64,000 nt of DNA from Afipia birgiae 34632 (GCF_000308295.2 NZ_HG326652.1:2576818-2640817); one strand, 5' to 3'; positions 43,116 through 52,403 are shown, numbered from the stretch's first letter. Numbers and translations are program-made. The notes: generated by a model from the letters alone, not told the origin.

Positions 43116-44693
43116 CTAAGCTCCCACCGCGGGCTGCCGCCTGTCCAGCGCGGCCAGCGCATCGGCCAGTATCGCGCGAATCCGCTCGGCCTCCTTCGCC
43201 TCGATCAGCGAGGGATCGAGATAGAAATCGAGGCCGGGCATGCGCTCGATGACGACGCCTCCCTTCTCGGTAGAGTGATCGAGCAGGTCATCGACCGCGT
43301 ACGGCACCACCTCGCGGCTGATGCCCTTCATGGTAATCGGCGGCAGCGGATGCGCGGCGATCACGTCGCTGACCAGCGCGAAGGTCTCGTAGCTGACAAC
43401 GATCCGGCCCGGCTCCGCAATCGACTGCAGGCGCGCGGCGAGGTTCGCCTCGGCCCCGATGATCGTGTAGTCCATGCGATCGGCGCTGCCGAAATTGCCG
43501 ACGTTGCAATATCCGGTATTGATGCCCATGCGGGTCTTGAACGGCTGCTCGACGCCTTCCATGCGCCATTTCGCGTTCAGTTCAGTCAATCTGCGCTGCA
43601 TGTCCCACGCCATCTGCAGGCACGCCTGCGCATCCAGCCGCTCGCCCTTGGTTTCGGGATCGCCGAAGAAAATCAGCATCGCATCGCCGATGAACTTGTC
43701 GATGGTGCCGCCATGCTTGAGCGCGATAGCGGACATTTCGGTGAAGTACTCGTTGAGCAGATGGGTGATGATTTCCGGCTGCAGGCGTTCGGTTGTCGCC
43801 GTGAAATTCTGGATGTCGGAAAAGAAGATCGTGAGCTTCTTGCGCTCGGTGTGAATCGTCACATCCTTCTGGCCGCTGAAGATGCTCTTGTAGATCTGGG
43901 GCGAGATGTAACGTGAAATCTTCATCGACAGCGAGGCAAGGAAATCGTTGTTGGCTTCCAGTTCCCTGTTCATGCCCATGATCTGCCGGGCCTGCCGCCG
44001 CTGCATGCCGAGGAACGACAGTCCGCTGGCTCCGGCGAGCGCAAAGTATGCCAGCAGGTACTTGAACGAGAAGATGTTGGCGGCGATCGGCTGCGCGATG
44101 ACCACCTCCTGAATGCCGCGCACATCGCCGACCTTCCAGTCCTTCTTCGGGCTCTCGGGATGCGCGTTGTGGCAACTGACGCAGGCAGCGCCCATGATGA
44201 TGGGCACGACCAGGCGGACGCGGTCGCTGAACAGCGAATGGGAGACATCCTCGATCTTCTGGTTCGGATTGACGCGCAGGCTCGCCAGCGCGGCGGTCTC
44301 GAACGGATCGAGCTGGTGCGGCGAGCGGTTCTTGAACGGATAATCCGAGACGAAGCGATAGATGATGTTCTGCTGCTGCTCGCTGATCACCTTGCCGAGT
44401 TCGAGCGACAGCGTGGCCGGAATCGGCACCGCCCCCGGCACGGTCTCATAGTTGTGGATCACCTGGGTCTGTCCGGAGTGGGACAGGATGCGCCCGACAA
44501 CATTGCTGGCGTAGTAGCTGCGCACGCTGGAAACCAGGGAATTGAGGTCGGTCGCCTGCCGGCGCAGCGCCGCTTCCCCGAGACTTGTCAGATCGAGCCA
44601 CACCGCCACCGGCAGCAGCGCCAGCAGAAGGGCGATCAGAAAACCGGTCAAAATGCCGCGAGAGCGCAGCTTTTCAGGATTCGCCTTGTCCAT
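43116..44693 (-). CDS. Membrane class III cyclase with periplasmic DUF3365/haem-c-like sensor
   Basis: A 525-residue membrane protein. An N-terminal membrane helix (14-34), a periplasmic domain (about 40-205) of DUF3365/Tll0287 type holding CVSCH at residues 171-175 (a c-type haem attachment motif), a second helix (207-230) and a cytosolic class III cyclase (about 280-470) with metal Asp in FFSDIQNFTATT and FIGDAMLIFFGD. It should make cAMP (or cGMP) in response to a haem-sensed signal such as redox or gas. The haem claim rests on the motif. Confidence 0.88.
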   Translation of the reverse strand: MDKANPEKLRSRGILTGFLIALLLALLPVAVWLDLTSLGEAALRRQATDLNSLVSSVRSYYASNVVGRILSHSGQTQVIHNYETVPGAVPIPATLSLELGKVISEQQQNIIYRFVSDYPFKNRSPHQLDPFETAALASLRVNPNQKIEDVSHSLFSDRVRLVVPIIMGAACVSCHNAHPESPKKDWKVGDVRGIQEVVIAQPIAANIFSFKYLLAYFALAGASGLSFLGMQRRQARQIMGMNRELEANNDFLASLSMKISRYISPQIYKSIFSGQKDVTIHTERKKLTIFFSDIQNFTATTERLQPEIITHLLNEYFTEMSAIALKHGGTIDKFIGDAMLIFFGDPETKGERLDAQACLQMAWDMQRRLTELNAKWRMEGVEQPFKTRMGINTGYCNVGNFGSADRMDYTIIGAEANLAARLQSIAEPGRIVVSYETFALVSDVIAAHPLPPITMKGISREVVPYAVDDLLDHSTEKGGVVIERMPGLDFYLDPSLIEAKEAERIRAILADALAALDRRQPAVGA

Positions 44694-44879
44694 GGTCCAG
44701 CCCCCATTGCCGCTGCAGTGATTCCCGTACTTCCTAATACAGGATGCTTTGACGAACCAATGACAGTCTGGTCATGCCGGCCATTCTGGCCCGGGAACCA
44801 GCGACCACGGGGCGTTGAAATCGGCGGCGGCAGACAACACCTAATGAGGCTATCGAGCCGTGAACCCAAGGGTGCCAGC

Positions 44880-45131
44880 ATGGTCAAGGTCGTTTACGAA
44901 GTGGTCGAGCACGATGGCGGCTGGGCTTACAAGTTCAACAACGTGTTTTCGGAGACCTTCCGGACCCATGAGGCTGCGCGCGCCGCCGCAACCCGCGCTG
45001 CGGCAGAGCAGCGTGTGCCGGGCCGGACCGAGGTCATCCAGTTCGAGGACGGCCAGGGCAACTGGCGCGAGGAAACTGTCCGGGGCACCGACCGTCCCTC
45101 GACCGAGGTGGTCGACAAGGGCAAACGCTGA
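44880..45131 (+). CDS. DUF2188 domain protein
   Basis: An 83-residue cytosolic protein: VVEHDGGWAYKFNNVFSETF with THEAARAAATRAAAEQ and IQFEDGQGNWREETV matches the small DUF2188 fold. ATG at 44880 is the correct start; the frame extends uselessly upstream. Function unknown. A 42-residue membrane peptide gene follows. Confidence 0.75.
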   Translation: MVKVVYEVVEHDGGWAYKFNNVFSETFRTHEAARAAATRAAAEQRVPGRTEVIQFEDGQGNWREETVRGTDRPSTEVVDKGKR

Positions 45132-45195
45132 CTGGATCGCGGCAGTTCCGCCGCGGCCGATTGCAAGGCGGAACGGCCCGGGCTAAAAAACCCGC

Positions 45196-45324
45196 ATGGT
45201 CAAAGCATTGCGTAACTGGCTCGAAACCCATGAACTACCGGCGATCATCGCCGGGGTGCTTGGCGTCCTCACCCTGCTCTCAGTTATTCTAGTGGTCGGC
45301 GGATACCTGATCGTCACACCGTAG
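45196..45324 (+). CDS. Single-pass small membrane protein (42 aa)
   Basis: MVKALRNWLETHELPAIIAG continues into a hydrophobic helix (VLGVLTLLSVILVVGGYLIV) ending TP. Too short for a standard ORF filter. It is 64 bp downstream of the DUF2188 gene on the same strand. Tiny membrane proteins of this type are common; no homologue confirmed. Confidence 0.45.
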   Translation: MVKALRNWLETHELPAIIAGVLGVLTLLSVILVVGGYLIVTP

Positions 45325-45408
45325 CCTCCGCGCCATACGGGTCCCAACGGACCTGACAACGCTCGACGGATACGAACTCCGGGTCAGCCACCTTCTCTCT
45401 TAGCGAGA

Positions 45409-47412
45409 TTGACAGTGGCCCCGACCGATGAGTTGTTCAGAGAGGCGATGTCGTTCTTTCAGGCCGGGCGGATGCGCGAGGCCGAGAAGTCCCTTCGCAA
45501 ACTGCTGCGCAAACAGTCCGCTCACCCGCTGGGCTTGAGCGTACTGGGCGCCATTCTCACCGGCACTGGAAAATATACGGAAGCCGAGCGCTTGCTGCGG
45601 TCGGCGCTGCAGCTCAATCCGAACGCGTATGCGGCCCTGTACAATCACGGGCTCGCGCTCAAGGCGCTCGGCCGCCCGGATGAAGCGCTGGCACGTTTCA
45701 CGCAGGCGCTTGCGGTCAGCCCGAACGATGCCGAAGCGTGGAGCAATCGCGGCACGGTCTACAACGACCTCAAGGAATATCAGGCTGCGATTTCCGATTT
45801 CGACAAGGCGATCGCGCTGCAGCCGAATTATGCACTGGCCCATCACAACAAAGCCAACGCGCTGTTCGGGCTCGCCCGCTACGACGACGCATTGGCGGCC
45901 TATCAACGCGCAGTCGCACTGAAACCGGATCTGGTGGACAGCTGGACCGGCGCCGGGCTCACCCTGCACAAGCTCAAGCGGCATCCAGAGTCCGCGGACG
46001 CTTATGAAACCGCGCTACAACGCAATCCGTCGTATCCGTTTCTCAAGGGCATCCTGCTGCACCAGCGGATGCTGACCTGTGACTGGCACGACACCGGCAG
46101 CCTGATCGCGGAGATCGAAAGCGACATCGCCGCGGGCAAGCTGTCTGCCGAGCCATTCGGCTGGCAGGGTGTCGCCACCTCGGACCGCAGCCTGCAAGCC
46201 TGCGCCGAACTTTACAGCGCAGCGACATTTCCGGCGAACCATCGTGGCGCGCCGGCGGCGCGGCCCGATAACCGCGACAGGATCCGGCAAAAAATAAATA
46301 TTGGCTATCTGTCCGGCGAACTTCGCGCGCAGGCGACATCGTTCCTTCTTGCCGGCGTGCTGGAGCAACACGACACCTCGCAGTTCGAGATCCATGCCTT
46401 CGACAACGGCTGGGACGACGGCAGCGAGACCCGCAGACGCATCGCCGATGCGGTTCATCGCATCGTCGATATCCGCAATCTGAATGACGCACAGGCCGCG
46501 AGCGCGATCCGCGACAGCGGCATCGATATTCTGGTCAACCTCAACGGTTATTTCGGCGATGACCGCACCCGCGTGTTCGCACAGCATCCGGCGCCGGTGC
46601 AGGTCAACTATCTCGGATTTCCCGGCACGCTCGGCGCAGCCTACATGGACTACATCGTCGCCGATGCCACCGTGATCCCGGAGTCCCAGCGACCGTTCTT
46701 TAACGAAAAGGTCGTGCATCTGCCGGACAGCTATCAGGCCAACGACCGTGCGCGCCCGATCGCGGATCGCGCCTTTACCCGCGACGAGTTCGGCCTGCCG
46801 CAGGACGGCTTCGTGTTCTGCTGCTTCAACAACAACTACAAGATCACGCCGCAGACGTTCGATGGCTGGATGCGGATTCTGGCGCGTGTCCCCGGCAGCG
46901 TGATGTGGCTGATCGAGGACAACGCGACCGCCAGCGGCAATCTCAGGAAAGAGGCCGCCGCGCGCGGCATCGCACCGGAGCGGCTGGTGTTCGCGGCGCG
47001 CATGCCGCCGGACGAGCATCTGGCGCGGCATCGCTGCGCCGATCTGTTTCTCGACACCCTGCCCTACAACGCGCACACCACCGCAAGCGACGCATTGTGG
47101 GCGGGGCTTCCGCTGCTGACATGCATGGGAGACACCTTCGCGGGGCGCGTCGCGGCCAGCCTGCTCGGGGCTATCGGCCTGCCCGAACTCGTCACGTCAT
47201 CGCAGACGGACTATGAGCGCCTCGCCATTGAACTTGCGACGCAGCCGGACAGGCTCGCGGCGCTCCGGCGAAAACTCGCGGACAATCGCCTGACCACGCC
47301 GCTGTTCGACACGGTGCGCTTCACGCGGCACCTGGAGCAGGCCTATGCCGCCATGCATGCGCGCCGCAAGGCGGGACAGAGGCCGGGGCATATTGTCGTG
47401 CCGGCCTCGTAG
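45409..47412 (+). CDS. TPR-repeat O-GlcNAc transferase-like (SPINDLY family) glycosyltransferase
   Basis: A 667-residue cytosolic protein. Five or so TPRs cover residues 15-225 (YNHGLALKALGRPDEALARF; AHHNKANALFGLARYDDALA), and the C-terminal catalytic part (about 290-660) has the OGT blocks VQVNYLGFPGTLGAAYMDYI, VFCCFNNNYKITPQTFDGWM and FLDTLPYNAHTTASDALWAG. OGT/SPY enzymes transfer GlcNAc or fucose to Ser/Thr. No sugar locus flanks it, so the substrate protein is unknown. TTG start at 45409 without a strong ribosome site; GTG at 45415 is an alternative. Confidence 0.85.
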   Translation: MTVAPTDELFREAMSFFQAGRMREAEKSLRKLLRKQSAHPLGLSVLGAILTGTGKYTEAERLLRSALQLNPNAYAALYNHGLALKALGRPDEALARFTQALAVSPNDAEAWSNRGTVYNDLKEYQAAISDFDKAIALQPNYALAHHNKANALFGLARYDDALAAYQRAVALKPDLVDSWTGAGLTLHKLKRHPESADAYETALQRNPSYPFLKGILLHQRMLTCDWHDTGSLIAEIESDIAAGKLSAEPFGWQGVATSDRSLQACAELYSAATFPANHRGAPAARPDNRDRIRQKINIGYLSGELRAQATSFLLAGVLEQHDTSQFEIHAFDNGWDDGSETRRRIADAVHRIVDIRNLNDAQAASAIRDSGIDILVNLNGYFGDDRTRVFAQHPAPVQVNYLGFPGTLGAAYMDYIVADATVIPESQRPFFNEKVVHLPDSYQANDRARPIADRAFTRDEFGLPQDGFVFCCFNNNYKITPQTFDGWMRILARVPGSVMWLIEDNATASGNLRKEAAARGIAPERLVFAARMPPDEHLARHRCADLFLDTLPYNAHTTASDALWAGLPLLTCMGDTFAGRVAASLLGAIGLPELVTSSQTDYERLAIELATQPDRLAALRRKLADNRLTTPLFDTVRFTRHLEQAYAAMHARRKAGQRPGHIVVPAS

Positions 47413-47419
47413 CCCGGCG

Positions 47420-47662
47420 TTACTTCTCGTCGCGGAAATACGGCTCGACCGGGCCGGTCAGCTTGATGGTCAGCGGATTGCCGAAGCGGTCCTTCGATGT
47501 GCCCGCCGTGACGCGCACCCAGCCCTCGCTGACGCAGTATTCCTCGACATTGTTCTTCTCGACGCCCTTGAAGCGGATGCCGACATCGCGCGACAGCACC
47601 TCCGCGTTGTAATACGGGCTGCGGGGGTCGATGGAGAGGCGGTCGGGCAGCTGGTCGCTCAT
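47420..47662 (-). CDS. DUF3297 family protein
   Basis: An 80-residue cytosolic protein matching DUF3297: DRLSIDPRSPYYNAEVLSRD and GIRFKGVEKNNVEEYCVSEG with a conserved C-terminus. I use ATG 47662 (MSDQLPDRL) as start. No function known. It converges with the OGT-like gene 7 bp away. Confidence 0.85.
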   Translation of the reverse strand: MSDQLPDRLSIDPRSPYYNAEVLSRDVGIRFKGVEKNNVEEYCVSEGWVRVTAGTSKDRFGNPLTIKLTGPVEPYFRDEK

Positions 47663-47707
47663 CGTCATATCCTGATTCACATTGGTCTGAAGGTACGGTG
47701 TCCTGAT

Positions 47708-48187
47708 TTACAGGAGCTTTTCAATATCGCGGGTCAGCGCGCCGGGCGCCGTGGTCGAGCCGTAACGCGCGACGACCTTGCCGGCGCGATCGACCAGGAA
47801 TTTGGTGAAATTCCATTTGATCGCCGTCGAGCCGAGCAATCCCGGCTTCTCGGTCTTGAGGTGATCGAACAGCGGCAGCGCATTGTCGCCGTTGACGTCG
47901 ATCTTGGCGAACATCGGAAACGTCACGTCGTATTTCTGCGAACAGAACGTGGCGATCTCCTGCGCCGTCCCCGGCTCCTGGCCGCCGAACTGGTTGCACG
48001 GAAAGCCGAGCACCGAAAAGCCGCGCGGGCCGAGCGCGCGCTGCAATTCCTCGAGCTGTGCATACTGGGGCGTGAAGCCGCAGGCGCTGGCGGTGTTGAC
48101 GATCAGCAGCACCTGCCCCTCGTAATCCTTGAGCGGACGCTCTCCGCCGTCCAGCATCGCCGCCGAAAAATCGTAGACCGTCGTCAA
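47708..48187 (-). CDS. Glutathione peroxidase
   Basis: A 159-residue protein that reduces hydroperoxides. The catalytic block is NTASACGFTPQY with C36 in place of selenocysteine, the Gln in PCNQFGGQEPGTA, and the Trp in IKWNFTKFLVDR. Length fits the BtuE/Gpx group. I choose the TTG at 48187 because AGGAG lies 8 bases upstream; no ATG is near. A family C repeat lies upstream. Confidence 0.9.
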   Translation of the reverse strand: MTTVYDFSAAMLDGGERPLKDYEGQVLLIVNTASACGFTPQYAQLEELQRALGPRGFSVLGFPCNQFGGQEPGTAQEIATFCSQKYDVTFPMFAKIDVNGDNALPLFDHLKTEKPGLLGSTAIKWNFTKFLVDRAGKVVARYGSTTAPGALTRDIEKLL

Positions 48188-48243
48188 TGGCGCTCTCCTG
48201 CGCGAGTCCCGCAAATCGGACCCGGAAAGTACGGTATCCGCGT

Positions 48244-48327
48244 CGTCATTGCGAGCGAAGCGAAGCAATCCAGTCTTGAGCAAAGCAGGGGCTGGATTGC
48301 TTCGTTGCAAGGGCTCCTCGCAATGAC
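48244..48327. repeat. Family C inverted repeat, copy 3
   Basis: GTCATTGCGAGCGAAGCGAA / TTCGTTGCAAGGGCTCCTCG with GCAATCCAG and CTGGATTGC inside, upstream of the glutathione peroxidase gene. Confidence 0.85.
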
Positions 48328-48348
48328 GCACAAGTCCCCATCATGTCC

Positions 48349-48606
48349 TCAGGTCCGGAAGCCGCCCTTTTGCTGATTGGCGAGCCAGTCGGAGAGCTTC
48401 GCCGGAGCCTCTTTCTTGGCGGGCTTTGCCGCCACTTTCCTGGTTTTGGCCCGGGCCGGCGGAGCGGCAGCCGCCTCGGCAGCCTCCTTGGCGAGGCGCA
48501 GCGCGCGCAGCTTTTCCATGTTGGCGCGCACCGCGCGGCCTTCCGCCTCGTACTGCGTCAGGGCCTTGTCGCCGTCGCTCTTCTCGCCATGCGGCTTTTC
48601 GCTCAT
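48349..48606 (-). CDS. Small Lys/Ala-rich basic protein
   Basis: An 85-residue protein (MSEKPHGEKSDGDKALTQYE then a Lys/Ala-rich helix with KVAAKPAKKEAPAKLSDWLA). Low complexity and basic, of the type that resembles DNA- or RNA-binding tails. The ATG at 48606 follows GGAGACAAC. Similar short proteins are common in Bradyrhizobium. Function unknown. Confidence 0.6.
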   Translation of the reverse strand: MSEKPHGEKSDGDKALTQYEAEGRAVRANMEKLRALRLAKEAAEAAAAPPARAKTRKVAAKPAKKEAPAKLSDWLANQQKGGFRT

Positions 48607-48908
48607 TGTTGTCTCCGAATGGGGCATGGTCAGCAGCATGCCCTCGGGCGGACCCAAGGGCGGGAACCGGCGCGCGGACAGGACCATGCCCAAACATGAC
48701 CGTCCGCGTCGCCGCAGCGGTCCCTTTAGCCGATCCGCGATGCCGTGTCTTGCACCGCGAAAGTCGCTGTGACGGCTGGATTTATCCGATATTGGCAACT
48801 CCACGCTAAGGCCTGCGAGGCTAAGGAGCCTCGGAAAGCCATAATTGTTCAACAATTTGGGCGACACTCCCCGCTTTCGGCGAGCGTGAGCACCCGCGAC
48901 AGAGAAAC
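48607..48908. other. Intergenic region with nothing recognised
   Basis: About 300 bp between divergent genes with no repeat, hairpin or coding signal that I could support. Confidence 0.35.
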
Positions 48909-49595
48909 GTGTTGGCGATCCGGACGACATATATCGTGCTGATGTGCGGCGCGGGCATTCTGGCCGGTGTCGGCGGCTGGCTGATCGGCGACCGGTTGTT
49001 CTTGCAGAGCGCATCCGCATCGCTGACCAGCGACGAGCCCAACGACGAACCCAGGGAAGAACTGGATTTCGACGCACGCTATCCGGTCTCCAACACGATG
49101 ATGAAACAGGACCGCGTGATCGCCTCGCCGGTTCCGGCCGAAAGCACCGAGTCCACCGTTCCGAACGACATGTATGAAACCGCGCGCGCCTGGCTCGCCG
49201 CGCCGGTGACCCTGCCGCGCAGGCTGACCTCGAAATCGGAGAAGCCATCGCGGCTGTTTCTCAACGATACCCAGATCGCGGGCATCAAGAAACGGCTGAA
49301 CCTCACCCCAGCGCAGCAGAAGTACTGGCCGCCGGTGGAAAACGCGATGCGCGAGGTCACGCTGCAAATCGAGGATTACCAGAAACGGCTGAAGAAAAAC
49401 CGCGACGATTCGTTCGACACGGAAAGCGACGCCATCACACGGCTGAAGACCGCGACCCGCGCACTCTACACGCAACTCAGCGGCACACAGAAGAATGACA
49501 TCGCGCTGCTGGTGCGCATGGCAGGTCTCGGCCCCGCCTTCGCCGAACTCACCGGGGCGAAGGTGACGCGGAACGAGCCGGAGAATTCAAGGTGA
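48909..49595 (+). CDS. Membrane-anchored protein with Spy/CpxP-like helices
   Basis: A 228-residue protein with an N-terminal membrane anchor (IVLMCGAGILAGVGGWLIGD) and a periplasmic helical part. LNDTQIAGIKKRLNLTPAQQ then KYWPPVENAMREVTLQIEDY closely parallels the smaller protein at 13806 (KAEQVKYWPAVASALRV), so the two are distant relatives carrying an LTxxQ-type motif. The function is not established. A GTG start at 48909 is used; a following TTG is an alternative. Confidence 0.65.
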   Translation: MLAIRTTYIVLMCGAGILAGVGGWLIGDRLFLQSASASLTSDEPNDEPREELDFDARYPVSNTMMKQDRVIASPVPAESTESTVPNDMYETARAWLAAPVTLPRRLTSKSEKPSRLFLNDTQIAGIKKRLNLTPAQQKYWPPVENAMREVTLQIEDYQKRLKKNRDDSFDTESDAITRLKTATRALYTQLSGTQKNDIALLVRMAGLGPAFAELTGAKVTRNEPENSR

Positions 49596-49614
49596 GGCGA
49601 TAATCTTTCCACGC

Positions 49615-49647
49615 GTCGTCCCCGCGAAAGCCGGGACCCATACGCCC
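49615..49647. repeat. Family B half copy
   Basis: GTCGTCCCCGCGAAAGCCGG followed by GACCCATACGCC, one diverged arm without its partner. Confidence 0.6.
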
Positions 49648-49688
49648 TGCGCCACCGACAACTTCAACGAGCCAGCCACAATCGCAAT

Positions 49689-49808
49689 GCGCTCCCTCTT
49701 GCGGGGAGAGGGTTGGGGTGAGGGGCATTGATAAATGCGACCCAAAGGAAAACCCCTCACCCGCTCGCTTTGCTCGCGACCTCTCCCCGTAAGAACGGGG
49801 CGAGGTGA
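49689..49808. repeat. Family D composite repeat, copy 4
   Basis: CGCTCCCTCTTGCGGGGAGA ... GGGTGAGGGG and, inverted, CCCCTCACCCGCTCGC ... CTCTCCCCGTAAGAACGGGG. Same arm structure as copies 2 and 3. Confidence 0.75.
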
Positions 49809-49822
49809 AGCAACGCCGCCGG

Positions 49823-50596
49823 CTAGTTCCGAAACTCGTTCGTCAGTTCGCCGATACCGTCGATGGCGATGGTGATCTTGTTGACCGGCTCCTTCATCAC
49901 GCCGACGCCCAAGGACGTGCCGCAGGCGATGATATCGCCCGGCAGCAGCGTCATGTCGTGCGAGATCTTGCTGACCAGTTCCTGCGCCGAGAAGATCATG
50001 TCCGAGATCCGGTAGGACTGCCGCTCCGCGCCGTTGAGAATGGTGCGCACCGTCAGCGTAGCCGGATCGATGTCCGTGACGATGGCGGGGCCGAACGGAC
50101 AGAAGTCGTCGAAGCCCTTGGCGCGCGCCCACTGCGGGAACGTCGGGTCCTTGTTGAGAATGTCCGCGGCAGTGATGTCGTTGATGCAGGTATAGCCGAG
50201 GATGAAATCATCGGCCTGCGCGACCGAAACCGCGCGGCATGTCTTTCCGATCACGATGGCAAGCTCGCCTTCATAGACCACCTTCCCGTCATACCACGCG
50301 GGCTTCTGCACCACCGCGCTCGGCGATGTCGCGGTGGTCGGCGCCTTCAGCAGATAGAGCGGCTCGGCGGGTTCGGCGACATTAAGCTTCGCCGCCAGCG
50401 CGTGAAAATTATTCCACAGCGCAACGATCTTCGATGGCGTGGTGGGTGCGAGCAATTCGACATCGGACAGCACAAGCGTCTTGCCGTTCGCCCGCGGGCT
50501 GTCGAACATATCGCCGTGATGAACGATAATGTTCTGGCCCGACAGTGTGCCGAACCCGGTCTGATCCTGATGGCGAAAGCGAACCCACTGCGTCAC
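49823..50596 (-). CDS. Fumarylacetoacetate hydrolase family protein
   Basis: A 257-residue metal-dependent hydrolase/decarboxylase of the FAH/HpcE type. The three carboxylate ligands fall in YEGELAIVIGK and the following FILGYTCINDITAAD block; FCPFGPAIV and GTSLGVGVMK also fit. GTG start at 50596 with GGAGG 8 bases upstream is chosen. It follows a ketopantoate reductase-like gene after a repeat and may act with it on a keto acid. Confidence 0.88.
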   Translation of the reverse strand: MTQWVRFRHQDQTGFGTLSGQNIIVHHGDMFDSPRANGKTLVLSDVELLAPTTPSKIVALWNNFHALAAKLNVAEPAEPLYLLKAPTTATSPSAVVQKPAWYDGKVVYEGELAIVIGKTCRAVSVAQADDFILGYTCINDITAADILNKDPTFPQWARAKGFDDFCPFGPAIVTDIDPATLTVRTILNGAERQSYRISDMIFSAQELVSKISHDMTLLPGDIIACGTSLGVGVMKEPVNKITIAIDGIGELTNEFRN

Positions 50597-50623
50597 TGTG
50601 AAACCTCCAAGAAAATGCTTCCC

Positions 50624-50703
50624 GTCATTGCGAGGAGCGTAGCGACGAAGCAATCCAGTCCTTATGCAAGAAAACTGGATTGCTTCGCTTCGCTCGCAAT
50701 GAC
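50624..50703. repeat. Family C inverted repeat, copy 4
   Basis: GTCATTGCGAGGAGCGTAGC / GCTTCGCTTCGCTCGCAATG with GAAGCAATCCAG and CTGGATTGCTTC, between the two metabolic genes. Confidence 0.85.
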
Positions 50704-50726
50704 GATTGAGACGACAGGATACGAAT

Positions 50727-51701
50727 TCAATAAAGCTCCGCGATCTTGGCGCGCTGGGCCACCAGCGCCAGCACGACATCGATCGACGGCGTCGGGATTT
50801 TCGACAGCGCACCCATTTCCTGAACCACGGTGACGAGCGGATCGATTTCCATCGGACGGCCGCGTTCGAGATCCTGCAGCATCGACGTCTTGTGCGCACC
50901 GACCTTGCGCGCACCTTCGATCCGGCGCTCGACATCGACGCGGAACTTGATGCCGAACTTCTCCGCGATGGTCTGCGCCTCCACCATCATCGACTTGGCC
51001 ACCGCTCGCGTGCCCGGATCGCTGCCGATCACATCGAGCGTGGCGTGGGTCAGCGCGCTGATCGGATTGAAGCAGACGTTGCCCCACAGCTTGAGCCAGA
51101 TTTCATCGCGGATATTCTCGAGCACCGGAGCCTGAAGGCCGGCCTTGACGAACATGGCCGACAGCGCCTCGACATCGGCGCTCTTCTCGCCCGAAGGTTC
51201 ACCGAGCGGAAAGCGGTCGCCGTAGACATGGCGGATCACGCCCGGCGCTTCGATTTCGGTCGCCGGATAAACCACGCAGCCGATCGCACGCTCCGGTCCA
51301 AGCTCTTTCCACTGGCGTCCGCCGGGATCGATGCTCTCCAGCGCCGAGCCTTCACACTCGTTGCCGTGCTTGTAGAAATACCAGTACGGAATGCCGTTCA
51401 CGGCAGTGACGACGCGTGTCTTCGGCCCGAGCAGCGGTTGCATTGCCTCGAGCACGCCGGTGATCGAATGCGCCTTGAGGCAGATGATGACGAAATCCTG
51501 CGGGCCTAGCTCGGCGGGATTGTCGGTGCAACGCGGATGCACCACGCGCTCTTCATCACCGATGAGAAGCTTGAGGCCGTTGGCCTTCATCGCCGCGAGG
51601 TGCGCGCCGCGCGCGACAAGGCTGACATCAGCCCCCGCCAGCGAGAGCTGGACACCGAGATACCCGCCAATCGCGCCCGCACCGTAAATACAAATCTTCA
51701 T
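50727..51701 (-). CDS. Ketopantoate reductase (ApbA/PanE) family protein
   Basis: A 324-residue NADP-dependent reductase. GAGAIGG (7-13) is the dinucleotide motif, ICLKAHSI is the conserved Lys block, and LWGNVCFNPISALTHATLDV carries the catalytic Lys-Asn pair. PanE reduces 2-dehydropantoate in pantothenate synthesis, but the family is broad. ATG at 51701 is the family start. The FAH-family gene lies downstream on the same strand. Confidence 0.88.
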   Translation of the reverse strand: MKICIYGAGAIGGYLGVQLSLAGADVSLVARGAHLAAMKANGLKLLIGDEERVVHPRCTDNPAELGPQDFVIICLKAHSITGVLEAMQPLLGPKTRVVTAVNGIPYWYFYKHGNECEGSALESIDPGGRQWKELGPERAIGCVVYPATEIEAPGVIRHVYGDRFPLGEPSGEKSADVEALSAMFVKAGLQAPVLENIRDEIWLKLWGNVCFNPISALTHATLDVIGSDPGTRAVAKSMMVEAQTIAEKFGIKFRVDVERRIEGARKVGAHKTSMLQDLERGRPMEIDPLVTVVQEMGALSKIPTPSIDVVLALVAQRAKIAELY

Positions 51702-51872
51702 CGCGGCTTCCCGAAACAGTTGCCAAAAAAACCAATGCACAAACCGTGTTTCGGCTTACGCACGTCCACTATCGGCTGAGTTCATCGACCATGCGCCGGC
51801 ATGGCGAAAAAGAAGCAAGGCGCAATCACATATCCAGGGAGAGCATGTGATCGCGCCCTGCAGGGGAAAACG

Positions 51873-52319
51873 TCAGGCAAACGCGAAATCGGCCGGCCTC
51901 GGCCCGGGGCGCGCCACCGCATCGAAGCCGGTGGAAGCGTTGATGTCCCGCATGCTGATCACACCAATCAAGGTGTGATCGTCGATCACCGGCAGATGCC
52001 GGATGTGATTTTCGTTCATCAGATCGCGCACGTGATCGAGCGTGTCGGTGGAATGGCACGACACCAGCTTCTGCACCGAGATCAGCGCCGAGACCTTCAT
52101 GTTCAGTCCCGCAGGCCCATGCTCGGCGACGGCGCGCACCACGTCGCGCTCCGAAAACATGCCGACCGCGACATTGCCCTCAGTGCGGCACACATCCTTC
52201 ACGACAAGTGCGCTGATGTTCTCGTTGCGGAGCAGCCGCGCCGCCGTCGCGACGGTTTCATTCATGCGGACGGTGGCGATACGGGTGGCCTTCCTGTTCA
52301 GGATGTCTCCGACTCTCAT
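51873..52319 (-). CDS. CBS-domain pair protein
   Basis: A 148-residue cytosolic protein made of two CBS domains (about residues 4-65 and 75-135; VAVGMFSERDVVRAVAEHGP and LIGVISMRDI). Such pairs usually bind adenine nucleotides and sense energy state. No enzyme is fused, so the partner is unknown. The operator-like palindrome at 52404-52420 starts 85 bp upstream of its ATG (52319), placing it in the oxalate regulon by that criterion. ATG at 52319 with AAGGAGG upstream. Confidence 0.85.
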   Translation of the reverse strand: MRVGDILNRKATRIATVRMNETVATAARLLRNENISALVVKDVCRTEGNVAVGMFSERDVVRAVAEHGPAGLNMKVSALISVQKLVSCHSTDTLDHVRDLMNENHIRHLPVIDDHTLIGVISMRDINASTGFDAVARPGPRPADFAFA

Positions 52320-52403
52320 CACAACCTCCTTGCTAGGTGGGGACCAGGGTCCCCGTGGACGGTGCATGCGCGAGGACAGATGTCCTCTCTGATGGACGAA
52401 GAT

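Noticed and set aside
46015-47076. A 353-codon minus-strand frame in the OGT-like gene
   Set aside because: Antisense to conserved catalytic blocks of the glycosyltransferase.
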